A stretch of 64,000 nucleotides of DNA from JBDREC01 sp043820105 [NCBI: Pseudomonadota bacterium] (GCA_043820105.1 JBDREC010000012.1:14078-78077), one strand, 5' to 3'; positions 48,767 to 58,586 are shown, counted from the stretch's first letter. A program made the numbers and translations. Notes: generated by a model from the sequence alone, not told the origin.

Positions 48767-49237
48767 TTAGATCTTTTTAAATAGATCCGCCATTTCGATT
48801 GCACTCATTGCAGCTTCAAAACCTTTGTTTCCATGTTTTGAGCCAGCTCTTTCAATAGCCTGTTCAAGTGTATCAGGAGTTAGAATACCAAAAGAAACAG
48901 GAACACCAGTTTCAAGCATTATTTGAGCTACACCCTTTGTAACTTCAGAACTAATATACTCATTGTGCGATGTATTACCTTTGATTACTGAACCAAGACA
49001 AATAATAGCATCAAGTTCACTTGTTGTCGCCATTTTCTTTAAAGCAACAGGTATCTCAAAAGCTCCGGGAACCTTAACAATTTTAATATCACTTTCGATT
49101 ACTCCAGTTCTTTTAAGTGCATCTAAGGCTCCTTCCAAGAGTTTATCAGTAATGAATGAATTAAACCTTGAAAAAACTATACCAATTTTTTTTCCTTTAC
49201 CTTGTAAAGAACCTTCATATATTTTTAGGTTTGACAT
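48767..49237 (-). CDS. ribH: 6,7-dimethyl-8-ribityllumazine synthase
   Basis: Joins the RibB product (3,4-dihydroxybutanone 4-phosphate) to the ribityl pyrimidine. 156 residues. [57 protein letters not shown] (with the catalytic His) and [20 protein letters not shown] are all canonical. Separated from ribBA by a 58-nt gap that holds CAGCTAT/CAGCCTT heptamers. The ribosome binding site AGGAG lies just downstream of the repeat, unaffected. Confidence 0.97.
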   Translation of the reverse strand: MSNLKIYEGSLQGKGKKIGIVFSRFNSFITDKLLEGALDALKRTGVIESDIKIVKVPGAFEIPVALKKMATTSELDAIICLGSVIKGNTSHNEYISSEVTKGVAQIMLETGVPVSFGILTPDTLEQAIERAGSKHGNKGFEAAMSAIEMADLFKKI

Positions 49238-49251
49238 AGGGTACTCCTTAA

Positions 49252-49287
49252 CAGCTATCAGCCTTCAGCTATCAGCCTTCAGCTTAT
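49252..49287. repeat. CAGCTAT/CAGCCTT heptamer tract inside the rib operon
   Basis: Five units CAGCTAT, CAGCCTT, CAGCTAT, CAGCCTT, CAGCTTA between ribBA and ribH. A heptamer family not seen elsewhere in the window. Confidence 0.8.
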
Positions 49288-49295
49288 TATTTTAA

Positions 49296-50438
49296 TCAAA
49301 TAACACCTTTTGCTTCGCTTGCCTCATGGTCTTTTGCAATGTGCAGAAGTGGTGATCTTTTTTCTATTTTTATTCCATAGGCATTTAAGCCAACAATCTT
49401 TCCTGGATTTGATGATAATAAATGCATCTTATGCACATTAAGATCAAGTAATATTTGTGCTCCAATTCCAATTTGCCTCATATTACTTGTTTGAAAGTCT
49501 GCATCATTAAAAGTCTGAGGCTTTAAAGAAGCACATTCAAAATTAGTTTTTTCATTTAAGCCTTTAGGTTTTCTAAGATAAATTATTACTCCCTGACCGT
49601 GCTGGGAAATATATTCCAAAGATCTTTTTAGCCTTCTTCCACAGCTACAACTTTCATCACCAAAAACATCGCTTAATAAACATTCTGAAGCAACTCTGAC
49701 TGGCACAGTATCATTTGAATTAATTTCTCCTTTAACAAAGGCAAGATGGTCGCATTCATCGATCAAATTTCTATAAGTAAACATCTTAAAAGAACCTAAA
49801 TTATTTAGTATGAGTTCTTTTTCATTTATCCTTTTTATTAGAATTTCAGTTCTCAAACGATATTCAATAAGCTGTTCAATGGTAACAATTGGAATATTGA
49901 ATTTTTTAGAAAACTTTTGAAGATCAGGCATTCTAGCCATTTCTCCATCATCATTCATTATTTCACAAATTACAGCCGCCTCTTTTAAACCTGAAAGTCT
50001 AGCTAAATCAACTGAACCCTCTGTTTGACCTCCACGAACTAAAACTCCTCCTTCTCTGGCAATTAAGGGAAAAACATGGCCAGGTCTAGCCAAATCAGAA
50101 GCTTTAGCATCATCATTAATAGCAGTTAAAATCGTAGTTGCCCTGTCTTTGGCTGAAATGCCTGTTGTTACACCTTTTTTTGCTTCAATTGAAACAGTAA
50201 AAGCGGTTTTAAAACTTGAGGTGTTGTCTTGTACCATTGGTTTAAGATCAAGCTTTTCACATTTTGCTTTTGTCATAGCGAGGCAGATTAAGCCCCTGCC
50301 ATGCTTAGCCATAAAATTAATTTTTTCAGGGCTTGTTTTTTCAGCAGCAAAAACAAGATCTCCTTCATTTTCACGATTTTCATCATCAACAAGTATGAGC
50401 ATATTTCCTATGGCGAAATGCTTAAATATTTCTTTCAT
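49296..50438 (-). CDS. ribBA: RibBA: DHBP synthase fused to a degenerate GTP cyclohydrolase II domain
   Basis: 380 residues. RibB half (~1-200): DDENRENEGDLVFAAE, TGISAKDRATTI and LVRGGQTEGSVDLARLSG, complete. RibA half (~205-380): zinc ligands SEC (253) and CSC (264, 266) are present, and IGIGAQILLDLNVHKMHLLSSNP and GIKIEKRSPL fit. But the conserved H/Q-E-G-R-G-I-G-L loop after YLR (~288) is missing, replaced by KPKGLNEK and about four residues shorter; the Arg in this loop takes part in catalysis. So the cyclohydrolase II function is probably lost and the gene may act as RibB only. The start overlaps the ribE stop by 1 nt. Confidence 0.88.
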   Translation of the reverse strand: MKEIFKHFAIGNMLILVDDENRENEGDLVFAAEKTSPEKINFMAKHGRGLICLAMTKAKCEKLDLKPMVQDNTSSFKTAFTVSIEAKKGVTTGISAKDRATTILTAINDDAKASDLARPGHVFPLIAREGGVLVRGGQTEGSVDLARLSGLKEAAVICEIMNDDGEMARMPDLQKFSKKFNIPIVTIEQLIEYRLRTEILIKRINEKELILNNLGSFKMFTYRNLIDECDHLAFVKGEINSNDTVPVRVASECLLSDVFGDESCSCGRRLKRSLEYISQHGQGVIIYLRKPKGLNEKTNFECASLKPQTFNDADFQTSNMRQIGIGAQILLDLNVHKMHLLSSNPGKIVGLNAYGIKIEKRSPLLHIAKDHEASEAKGVI

Positions 50439-51103
50439 TACATAAACCCGTTTTCTTTTAGAAATGAATTAGTAATCTTTGTTTCATAATTATCTTTTGA
50501 ATTAATCTTTTTACGAAGCATGTTTTCAACATATTTACCTAGAATGTCGAATTCTATATTAAAAAGATCGCTAATTTTTTTATTTTTTAAAATAGTTTTT
50601 TGATATGTGTATTTTAAAATAAAAACATTAAACCAATTTTCTTGGTTTTCATTAATTGTAAGTGAAATTCCATCAAGAGCAATGGATCCTTTATCAACTA
50701 TATATTTAGTAAATTCAATCGGAACTTCAATTTTTAAAATAAATCCTGAACCAACTTTTTCAAAATTGATCAGTTTTCCAACACAATCAACATGGCCTAG
50801 AACAAAATGACCTCCAATAGGCTTTGAAGCAGTAAGACTTTTTTCAAGATTCACTTTATCATTAGACTTAATAGATAAAAGAGTTGTTTTTGATAAAGAT
50901 TCAGATGAGACTTCAAATAAAGCCTGATTTTTAGTCTTTTCAATAATGGTTAGACAAATTCCATTAATAGCAATTGAGTCACCATTGTTTGAATCATCAA
51001 AAAAACCTTCAGCTTGTATTGAAATCTTTAGAGCATCTTTGTTTTTTCCAGTGCTGTTTATTGTTCCAATATTTTCAACTAAACCAGTAAACATAAAATT
51101 CAT
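50438..51103 (-). CDS. ribE: Riboflavin synthase, alpha subunit
   Basis: Dismutates two lumazine molecules to riboflavin. 221 residues with two similar beta-barrel halves: MFTGLVENIGTI...SIAINGICLTI...SLTASKPIGGHFVLGHVDCVG and the second half from ~100 with SIALDGISLTINENQENWFNVFIL. Start is either ATG 51103 or the one at 51094 (family-typical MFTGLVE); neither has a clear ribosome site. Riboswitch features (RFN) were sought upstream and not seen. ribD, normally next to this gene, is absent. It supplies flavin for the Rnf complex elsewhere in the window. Confidence 0.95.
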   Translation of the reverse strand: MNFMFTGLVENIGTINSTGKNKDALKISIQAEGFFDDSNNGDSIAINGICLTIIEKTKNQALFEVSSESLSKTTLLSIKSNDKVNLEKSLTASKPIGGHFVLGHVDCVGKLINFEKVGSGFILKIEVPIEFTKYIVDKGSIALDGISLTINENQENWFNVFILKYTYQKTILKNKKISDLFNIEFDILGKYVENMLRKKINSKDNYETKITNSFLKENGFM

Positions 51104-51170
51104 CCATTGTATTTTCTATATCACAATTACAGTGATGTTTCTTGAGGTACAGCCTTTAATACTATTAAAA

Positions 51171-52217
51171 CTAAAAATCAATTTTTATTTCTTTATTTTC
51201 GTCTTTAGCCATAGATATATATTTGTTTTTATTAACATTATCCTCAATGGCTGCATAACACCTTGCAATACCTATAAGACTTTCAGCTCGTCTTTCATTA
51301 CTTTTTGATAGCTTTAAAGATAAATCATAATAATTCTTAGCACTCTGATAGTCTTTTTTAGTAATTTTGATCTGGGCCATTATTGCATGTGCCTTATACT
51401 TTTGGGGATCAATTTTGAGAGCTTCATTTATATAGACTTCTGCTTTATCAAGTTCATTTTGGGCTAAATAAATTCTTCCAAGCATTAGTCTTGAAATAAG
51501 ATTCTTTGGATATTTTTCTTTTATTAAATTAAAATGAATTTCTGCTTGTTTGTATTTTTCCTCGCAGAAATATAAATATGCAAGCATTAAGCGTGAAGGA
51601 TCCTTTGCCATGAGACTCATGTTTGTAGATGACCTCAGCTGATCAAAACCTACATCTCTGTTGCCTATTTGAAATGGAAACCACCATGTTTTACTTGAAA
51701 GCGTGTCACTATAATAATTATATATTCCAAGCCCTAATAAAGCATCAAATTTCTTTGGATCAAGCTTGTGAGCTTCCTTTAAAAGCTCAACACCATGATA
51801 GCCGACTTTTAAAGCTTCAATATTTTCATGTTTTCTTAGGTAATGAAGCCCCTTTATTCCATAAAAGGCGCCAGCAAAAAGTTTTGTCCAAAAATATTTT
51901 TTTGTTTCGATTTTTTTAGTAATCTTTTCAGCTCTTTTTAAATATGCATTAAATACATCATCTAAATAAAAATCATCATTATCAACCATTTGAGATTCAA
52001 AAATAATTAAAAAACAAAGATTTCCAATTGGAGATTTTGGATATTTCTTATTAATTTCCTTGCAAATAAAGCCAGCTTGTTCATATTCTAGATCAAAAAC
52101 ATACTTTTCAGCGCTAAGTACTTTTTGAACAAGATCATCAGGCAAATTAATTAAATAATCTTGAGCAATAATATTAAAAGAAATAAGGGTAATGATCAGA
52201 AATATAATTTTTTTCAT
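51171..52217 (-). CDS. Exported TPR protein
   Basis: 348 residues. N-terminal signal peptide (MKKIIFLIITLISFNIIAQD). Residues ~30-80 and 140-345 contain several tetratricopeptide-like units, e.g. YLYFCEEKYKQAEIHFNLIKEKYPKN, LGRIYLAQNELDKAEVYINEALKIDPQKY, MAQIKITKKDYQSAKNYYDLSLKLSKS, with typical Ala/Gly/Tyr positions. Probably periplasmic scaffold or chaperone. First gene of the minus-strand run that continues with ribE 67 nt later, though that link is only positional. TTGACA near 52273 could be its -35. Confidence 0.85.
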   Translation of the reverse strand: MKKIIFLIITLISFNIIAQDYLINLPDDLVQKVLSAEKYVFDLEYEQAGFICKEINKKYPKSPIGNLCFLIIFESQMVDNDDFYLDDVFNAYLKRAEKITKKIETKKYFWTKLFAGAFYGIKGLHYLRKHENIEALKVGYHGVELLKEAHKLDPKKFDALLGLGIYNYYSDTLSSKTWWFPFQIGNRDVGFDQLRSSTNMSLMAKDPSRLMLAYLYFCEEKYKQAEIHFNLIKEKYPKNLISRLMLGRIYLAQNELDKAEVYINEALKIDPQKYKAHAIMAQIKITKKDYQSAKNYYDLSLKLSKSNERRAESLIGIARCYAAIEDNVNKNKYISMAKDENKEIKIDF

Positions 52218-52384
52218 ATAGATTAATTTTTTGAAATAAATTTTTCATAGAAATCAAGATTTTAAGTATAATGTCAAGGATTTATTAATAATAATACAAA
52301 TTAGAATATTTTTTCATTCCCGTTACCGTTACCGATTTCTTACATTGATTATTGAGAATTGATTGGGGAGGAAGAAGAAAAGAC

Positions 52385-52858
52385 CTAAATATTTATAACT
52401 TCTGGATTACCCACAATTGTATCTAAGATAACTGCTGTTGATTTGCCGCCTACCCATGCTGATAAATCACCTGGGTTTATTAAAAATCCAAAAGGTGTGT
52501 CTTTTACTTCAAGTTGATGTGTATGACCGCAAATTATAAAGTCTGATTTAATTCCAATAGAGTTTACATTTGAATAATCATGAGTTAATAAAAACTTTTT
52601 ACCATCTAAATCAAACCAATGTGGGGCTTTGTATACTTTTCCTGGAGCCATTAATGATAAAGCAGCTTTATCACCATCATTATTTCCAAAAACTCCTACA
52701 AATCTAAAATCTTCATTAATGAATTTTGAAAGGGCAAAAGGTGAAATAAAATCACCAGCGTGTAAAATTGTTTCAACGTTTCTTTCTTTAAAAATTTGCA
52801 AAACTTTTCTAATATTATCTAAATGATCATGTGAGTCAGCAACAATACCAACAATCAT
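52385..52858 (-). CDS. Metallophosphoesterase, YfcE/MJ0936 type
   Basis: 157 residues, small calcineurin-like fold. All metal-binding motifs are present: D-x-H in VADSHDH (~7-9), HAGDF (~35-39), GNNDG (~59-63), LTHD (His ~92) and CGHTHQ (~109-114). YfcE homologues hydrolyse phosphodiesters in vitro; the physiological substrate is unknown. Monocistronic: GAAGGAA-like site before the ATG, repeats of GTTACC at ~52321-52335 behind the stop. Confidence 0.93.
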   Translation of the reverse strand: MIVGIVADSHDHLDNIRKVLQIFKERNVETILHAGDFISPFALSKFINEDFRFVGVFGNNDGDKAALSLMAPGKVYKAPHWFDLDGKKFLLTHDYSNVNSIGIKSDFIICGHTHQLEVKDTPFGFLINPGDLSAWVGGKSTAVILDTIVGNPEVINI

Positions 52859-52937
52859 AGTGTCTTCCTTTTTCCTTAGTGCAATTTATTCATAATTAAC
52901 TTAAACAAATTGAATGTCAAAATAATTAAAAAAGATA

Positions 52938-52966
52938 TTGTCAAAAAGATAAGTTTAAATTATTAT
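52938..52966 (+). promoter_or_regulatory. Sigma-70 promoter of the M28-like/prolyl oligopeptidase pair
   Basis: TTGTCA (52938-52943), 17-nt spacer, TATTAT (52961-52966), 32 nt before the ATG at 52998, with AAAGGAAAAAG as ribosome binding site. Confidence 0.55.
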
Positions 52967-52997
52967 TATGAAAATAAAATAAAAGGAAAAAGAAAAA

Positions 52998-55217
52998 ATG
53001 ATGAATAAATATTTTATAAGAATTTTGATATTATTATTATTTATAACCTTATTATATGCTGAAAAAGAAGAAGTAAAACTCGGCAAAGTTATTTCTCCAA
53101 AAGAACTGAAAATATTAAAACGAATAAATCTTACAAATGCAGTTGGAATTGCAAACTGGGTTTCTCAAAGAGCCGCCAGAAATGAATCAGCAGCTGGTGC
53201 ACAAACAGTGATAGCTGGCTCTTCTGAAGAAGAGAAATTAACAGAGTATTTAACTGAACAACTTACAAAATTGGGTTATAAAGTTAGTGAGGAAAGATTT
53301 CCAGCTCTCATGTATTCTTATGAAAAATGCAATCTTAGATTTGGTGGAAAAAAAATTACAGGATATATTTATGGTGACTCACCTGGGACCATGGGAACAT
53401 ATATTGGCAAAAAATATAGAAAAGGAAATTTTTCAAGCGGTGAAAAAATTGTTGGAGACTTAGTTAATATTGGCAGAGGAACAAAGGAAGAAATTTCCCG
53501 CGTTGGTTCAATTAATCAAAAAGTAGTCCTTATAAAGAGGGATGACTCAGTCACATACTTTCCCAGAGCAGCCATTCAAGAAGCCTATGAAGAAGGAGCC
53601 ATCGCTGCCATACTCTATGGTTATTCAAAAGACTCCATTGAAGTTGATGCGATCAGGCAAGATTCTATTCAAAGCCCTATTCCAGCTATAACAATTAGCA
53701 AAACAAGCGCACAATATATTCAAAAAGAACTTGCAGCAGGAATCACAAGAATCGATATTGAAAGTCTTGTTAAAATAAACCAAAGCAAAGGTCGAAATCT
53801 AGTTGCAATTTCAAGAGGAAAACAGATACCAGATGAATATATTATAATTGGAGCCCACCTTGATAGATGGTTTGAAGGTTGTCACAAATCAGCAGCTGGA
53901 ATCGCAGCATTGCTTGAATTAGCAAGATTATTCAGGCCAGGATATTATGATAATAATCGTTCTATAGCATTTGTGATATTTTCCGGACATGAAACCGCTG
54001 GCCCAGGATCTTTTGTAAATTATAATGCAGGCTCTGCTGATTTTATTTACAAACACAGTGAAGTTAGAAAAAATGGTATAATCTATTTAAATCTTTCATC
54101 TATTGGCGGAAGAAGCAAAACAGGCTATTTAAATACTGACATGCTTATAAATAATTACTTTAAGGAAATATATACTGACCTGGAATTATTGGGAAAATAT
54201 GATTTGATTTCAGAAATAAAGCCTAAATCTGATGCATATATTTTTTGGGCAAAAGCAGGTGTCCCTACTTTAGATCTTTTTAGAATGGGCTCTGAAACAT
54301 TAACTGATAATACTAACAAAGATATCCTGGAAGAATTATCAGAATTCAATTACCTGGCAGATATTAAAATTGCTGCTCTAACATTATACAGATTCGATAA
54401 TAAAATTTCATTGCCATATAAATTAAGCACTTTCACAAAATGGCTTATTGATAAAATATCTGATGCAAATGCTTATATTGTCAATTCTTCTCACAAACAA
54501 ATGGATTCTCTCACTGCCCAGCTTAAGCTTTTACACAAAAACCTTTCAAAATTTGAAACAATTATGGAAAAAACATTTCCAAAAGCAGAACTTGGAAATA
54601 TTATTACAACTGAAAAATATGACAAAAATCTCTATGCCTGGGCAGTTGATTTTAATATGACAATGAGAAAACTTTCTAATCAACTAATTCCTGAAAGTTT
54701 AAGCTCTTGTGGGCATTATCCCTATGAATCTTCATGTGCTTATATTGAACAGGAATTAAATGACATTGCAAATCTTAAAAAAGTGGCTTATCATCTTAAA
54801 ATTGACGATGTAAAGGGAGCAAAAGCATTTTTAGAAAAGATACCTACTCTTGGATGGGGAAAACTTTTCAGTAAAAAAACATATCTAACCCTAAGAACAT
54901 GGATGGATACCAGAACCAGCTTCTGGTATAATGAAACAAGAGGAAAACAATACTTTCTGCCTGTTGAGCTTTTTGACTTATATGAAAAATTAAATCAATT
55001 CACAGGAATTCAAACTCCTTTAAAAAGTAAGGGAGAAGCATTTAAAAATGAAATAAATCAGCTTCTTGCTTTCACAAAAATCTTAAATGAAACTATTGCT
55101 AAAAAGAATGAAAATTTTGAAATTGTTGTAAAAAATTGCAATTCAATTTTAGATGAATTCTTTATCAAATATAAGGATAAATTCGAAGCAAAAAAAGCAT
55201 GGGAAACATATAATTAA
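52998..55217 (+). CDS. Exported M28-family peptidase-like protein with eroded metal site
   Basis: 739 residues. Signal peptide (~1-22). A protease-associated (PA) domain at ~130-260 (QKVVLIKRDDSVTYFPRAAIQEAYEEGAIAAILYGY) interrupts the fold as in other M28 peptidases. The catalytic core starts at ~270: IIIGAHLDRWFEG keeps the first His, but the bridging Asp region reads CHKSAAGIA, the E-E pair reads GHETAGPGS (general base replaced by His), the next Asp is Asn in IYLNLSSIG, and the last His is Ala in SDAYIF. Four of the usual active-site residues are thus changed, so it is probably not an aminopeptidase. A helical C-terminal domain (~480-739) resembles a dimerisation region. Followed 13 nt later by a prolyl oligopeptidase. 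Confidence 0.82.
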   Translation: MMNKYFIRILILLLFITLLYAEKEEVKLGKVISPKELKILKRINLTNAVGIANWVSQRAARNESAAGAQTVIAGSSEEEKLTEYLTEQLTKLGYKVSEERFPALMYSYEKCNLRFGGKKITGYIYGDSPGTMGTYIGKKYRKGNFSSGEKIVGDLVNIGRGTKEEISRVGSINQKVVLIKRDDSVTYFPRAAIQEAYEEGAIAAILYGYSKDSIEVDAIRQDSIQSPIPAITISKTSAQYIQKELAAGITRIDIESLVKINQSKGRNLVAISRGKQIPDEYIIIGAHLDRWFEGCHKSAAGIAALLELARLFRPGYYDNNRSIAFVIFSGHETAGPGSFVNYNAGSADFIYKHSEVRKNGIIYLNLSSIGGRSKTGYLNTDMLINNYFKEIYTDLELLGKYDLISEIKPKSDAYIFWAKAGVPTLDLFRMGSETLTDNTNKDILEELSEFNYLADIKIAALTLYRFDNKISLPYKLSTFTKWLIDKISDANAYIVNSSHKQMDSLTAQLKLLHKNLSKFETIMEKTFPKAELGNIITTEKYDKNLYAWAVDFNMTMRKLSNQLIPESLSSCGHYPYESSCAYIEQELNDIANLKKVAYHLKIDDVKGAKAFLEKIPTLGWGKLFSKKTYLTLRTWMDTRTSFWYNETRGKQYFLPVELFDLYEKLNQFTGIQTPLKSKGEAFKNEINQLLAFTKILNETIAKKNENFEIVVKNCNSILDEFFIKYKDKFEAKKAWETYN

Positions 55218-55230
55218 TGGAGGGTTCCAG

Positions 55231-57354
55231 GTGGAAAATTTTTTATTTAAGGCGATTTTTCTTATCATTTGCCTTTTTGGATTCGTGGGATGTATGAAGA
55301 ATCTTCACAAATCAAATATATATTATCCTCAGGCAAGAATGGATTCAGAAGTTGTGGATAACTTTCATGGCACCTTAGTTAAAGATCCATATAGGTGGTT
55401 AGAAGATCACGATTCAGCTGAAACAAAGGAATGGATTGAAAAACAAAATCAAATAAGCAAAAAATTTATTGAAGATGGAGATACCAAAGAAAAACTTACA
55501 AAAAGGCTTTCTAAAATTTGGAACTATCCAAAATATTCTTCGCCTATCAAGAAAAATGAAACCTATTTTTATTTTAAAAATAATGGCCTTCAAGATCAAT
55601 CAGTAATGTATATGACAAAAGATTTTGTAAATGAAAAAATCCTTTTAGATCCTAATGCTTTAAGCAAAGATGGCACAATTGCACTCACTGAATTTGCAAT
55701 TTCACCTGATGCTAAATATATTGCATATTTAACAAGTGCTTCTGGCTCTGATTGGCAAACATTATATCTTATAAATACAGAAACTTTGCAGGATGAAACT
55801 GATCTATTAAAATGGTGTAGGTTTACTGAAATTGCCTGGACACATGATAATAAAGGCTTTTTCTATAATAGATATTTAAAATCTGAAGATAAAACCTTTG
55901 ATTATAATGCGATTTTTTATCATGTGCTTGGCACAAATCAGGATCATGATAAATTAATTTATTCTGACCCTAAAAACAAAGATTTAGTTTATTCCCCTGA
56001 AATTTCATCTGATGGTGAATATATTTTAATTAATGCTGAAGCTGGAACTGATCCTAACAATATGTATTTCATCAAAAAAATTGCTTTAGAAGGCGATTTT
56101 AGGCATTTGCTAGGAAAAGGCAGAGCCTTATATCATTTTTTAGGAAATGATGCTGAAACCTTTTATTTTGTAACTAACTTAAATGCTGACAGAGCAAAGG
56201 TTATAGCAGTAGATCTTAATAATCCTGATCCCAAGAATTTTATAACAATTATTCATGAAACTGAAGATGCAATTGATGAAGAATTTTCAAAAATAATTAA
56301 TAATAAATTTGTAATTACATATAAGCATCATGCTTATCATATCATTAAAATCTATGATAAAAATGGAAAGTTTGAAAATGAAATTGCACTTCCTGCAATT
56401 GGTTCAATCACAGCTTTAAATGGCTCTGAAAAAGATGAGGCCGCTTATTTAACCTTTGAGTCCTTTTTATTGCCTGAAACTATTTATAAATATGATTTTA
56501 CTAAAAATGAGCTCTCTGTGCACAAAGAAGTAAAAATCGACTTTGACTCAGATAAATTTGAAACAAAGCAGGTTTTTTATAAGTCAAAAGATGGCACAAT
56601 AGTGCCAATGTTTCTAACGTATAAAAAGGGAATCAAATTAGACTCTAGCAATCCAACATTATTATATGGTTATGGTGGTTTCAATGTTAGCAAAACACCT
56701 ATTTTCAAAGCAGGTCACTTGGTTTTTTTAGAAGCTGGTGGCATTTATGCACAAGCCAGCATCAGAGGTGGCGACGAATATGGAGAAAAATGGCATACAG
56801 ATGGAATGCTACAAAATAAGCAAAATGTTTTTGATGATTTTATAGCTGGAGCTGAATTTCTTATTAAAAACAATTATACAACAATGGAAAAATTAGCAAT
56901 TCTAGGCGGATCAAATGGCGGTTTGCTAACAGCTGCATGCATGCTGCAAAAACCAGAATTGTTTGGGGCAGTTATTTCTAATGTTGGTGTCTTAGATATG
57001 CTGAGATATCATAAGTTTACCATTGGATATTACTGGATTCCAGAATATGGAGATCCAGATAATCCCGAGCATTTTAAATTCTTATATAAGTATTCTCCCC
57101 TGCACAATATAAAAGAAAATGTAGCTTATCCACCCTTGCTTGTAATGACAGCAGATCATGATGACAGAGTTGATCCCGCTCATTCTAAAAAGTTTATAGC
57201 AACTCTCAATGAAAAATATAATGGCCCAAATCCAATTTTATTAAGAGTTGAGTTCAAGGCAGGTCATGGTAAAGGCAAACCAACTTCAAAAGCAATTGAA
57301 GAATATGCTGACATGTATTCGTTTATCTATAAGACCCTAGATATCGATTATTAA
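55231..57354 (+). CDS. Prolyl oligopeptidase (S9A), lipoprotein
   Basis: Serine peptidase cutting short Pro-containing peptides. 707 residues from a GTG at 55231 preceded by GGAGGG (55219-55224); earlier in-frame Met codons lie within the upstream gene. The start gives a lipoprotein signal ending GFVGC (Cys21), so it is membrane-anchored, whereas most S9A enzymes are soluble. DPYRWLEDHDSAETKEWIEKQN marks the family N-terminus; a beta-propeller follows (~80-430). Catalytic domain: YGYGGFNVSKTP, RGGDEYGEKWH, nucleophile GGSNGGLLTAA, Asp in DDRVDPAHS and His in AGHGKGKPTSK are all present. Cotranscribed with the M28-like gene. Confidence 0.94.
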   Translation: MENFLFKAIFLIICLFGFVGCMKNLHKSNIYYPQARMDSEVVDNFHGTLVKDPYRWLEDHDSAETKEWIEKQNQISKKFIEDGDTKEKLTKRLSKIWNYPKYSSPIKKNETYFYFKNNGLQDQSVMYMTKDFVNEKILLDPNALSKDGTIALTEFAISPDAKYIAYLTSASGSDWQTLYLINTETLQDETDLLKWCRFTEIAWTHDNKGFFYNRYLKSEDKTFDYNAIFYHVLGTNQDHDKLIYSDPKNKDLVYSPEISSDGEYILINAEAGTDPNNMYFIKKIALEGDFRHLLGKGRALYHFLGNDAETFYFVTNLNADRAKVIAVDLNNPDPKNFITIIHETEDAIDEEFSKIINNKFVITYKHHAYHIIKIYDKNGKFENEIALPAIGSITALNGSEKDEAAYLTFESFLLPETIYKYDFTKNELSVHKEVKIDFDSDKFETKQVFYKSKDGTIVPMFLTYKKGIKLDSSNPTLLYGYGGFNVSKTPIFKAGHLVFLEAGGIYAQASIRGGDEYGEKWHTDGMLQNKQNVFDDFIAGAEFLIKNNYTTMEKLAILGGSNGGLLTAACMLQKPELFGAVISNVGVLDMLRYHKFTIGYYWIPEYGDPDNPEHFKFLYKYSPLHNIKENVAYPPLLVMTADHDDRVDPAHSKKFIATLNEKYNGPNPILLRVEFKAGHGKGKPTSKAIEEYADMYSFIYKTLDIDY

Positions 57355-57440
57355 TTCTATTTATCTTTTAATACTAAAAATATTTTTTCGAATCCACTTT
57401 ATTGCACTAAATTTGTGAATTTATGTTTTTTTTTTTGAAT

Positions 57441-58586
57441 TTATATTTTTTCTAAAGAACAAAGTATTTTTTCGGTAATAATAGTTTCATTATAACTTTT
57501 TCTAATAATATTTTGCAATTCTTTTGCTTTTATTTTTGCTTCATTAAAATTTTCATAGACCTCTTTTAATAAATATGAAGCATGATTTCTGTCAGCTACA
57601 GCCCACTTTTGATCTCTTGAATAAATCTTTTTTGCCCTTTTATCTATAACTTGTGAAAGCTTATAATCTACTAAATATGATAAATTACTGTCCAAATAAT
57701 CACATTGCCCACCCCAAGCAGTCATTATTACAGGATTAGCATAGTTTGCAGCCTCAAAAGGGCACATTCCAAATCCTTCGGATCTTGCAAGTGAAATAAA
57801 ACAGTCTCCTCTTTTGTGAAGAGATGAAATATGTTCATCTGGTATTTCTTTATCAATTAATATTATTTGGGCCGGATTTTTATATTTCTTTTGGATTTTT
57901 TTCACAGCCTTTTTAACAGTAAAAATATTTTGAAGTCTAGGGTGTACGGTAAAATCTTTATCACTAGTCTTAATAAGTAAAGTTACAGGATCATCTTTTG
58001 TAAATGTTTGCAAATAAGATTCAATCAGATCATAAATAGCTTTTCTAAAGGTCCATGTCCCTATAGAATAAAAAAGAAATTTATTTTTAGGAATTTGATA
58101 TAAATCTTCAAAAGTATCATCTGTATCCATGTCATATTGACCAATGATATGGGGAATAACTTCTATAGGTTTGTTAATTTTGCAATTTTTAAAAACTCTA
58201 GCTGTAAACTCACTTGGAACAAAAATAAGATCAGGTATTTGCAGTAATTTATACCAGCTTTGAGGAATTTTATCGGTTTCCCAGACTGTATAGCCAATTA
58301 TCTTTTTTCCAGCCTCATATTTTTTTATTATAGGAAAATATTCTGGTACAGTGTGTACAATAACAGTATCATAATTGATCCTTTTATTACAAAAACCAAG
58401 CATATTTTCAATTTCCAGGTTCTCACCAGAATAAGGCTCATAGCCATAGCCTAATCCAGGTCCAACTACAAGGGGTGTCCACGTTAAGTCTATCTTTTGG
58501 CTTTTTGCCAAGCCTTTAAAATACCTGGATCCTGAAATACCATATCCTGACTTTTCATGGAATGATATATACTTTAATCCTCTCAT
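57441..58586 (-). CDS. Glycosyltransferase, GT4-like
   Basis: 381 residues, GT-B fold. N-domain with GYGISGSRYFKGLAK (donor-side glycine loop region) and HTVPEYFPIIKKYEAGKKIIGYTVWETDKIP; C-domain from ~165 with FYSIGTWTFRKAIYDLIESYLQTF and the E-x7-E nucleotide-sugar motif SEGFGMCPFEAANYANPVI. No signal peptide or membrane helix, so it works on the cytosolic face. Acceptor and sugar are unknown. Stands alone; the 87-nt gap behind the prolyl oligopeptidase has a T-run (57425-57435) but no stem. No other polysaccharide gene is near. Confidence 0.88.
   Translation of the reverse strand: MRGLKYISFHEKSGYGISGSRYFKGLAKSQKIDLTWTPLVVGPGLGYGYEPYSGENLEIENMLGFCNKRINYDTVIVHTVPEYFPIIKKYEAGKKIIGYTVWETDKIPQSWYKLLQIPDLIFVPSEFTARVFKNCKINKPIEVIPHIIGQYDMDTDDTFEDLYQIPKNKFLFYSIGTWTFRKAIYDLIESYLQTFTKDDPVTLLIKTSDKDFTVHPRLQNIFTVKKAVKKIQKKYKNPAQIILIDKEIPDEHISSLHKRGDCFISLARSEGFGMCPFEAANYANPVIMTAWGGQCDYLDSNLSYLVDYKLSQVIDKRAKKIYSRDQKWAVADRNHASYLLKEVYENFNEAKIKAKELQNIIRKSYNETIITEKILCSLEKI

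Noticed and set aside
51104-51170. FMN riboswitch upstream of ribE
   Set aside because: The gap is only 67 nt and lacks the conserved RFN helices and sequence blocks.
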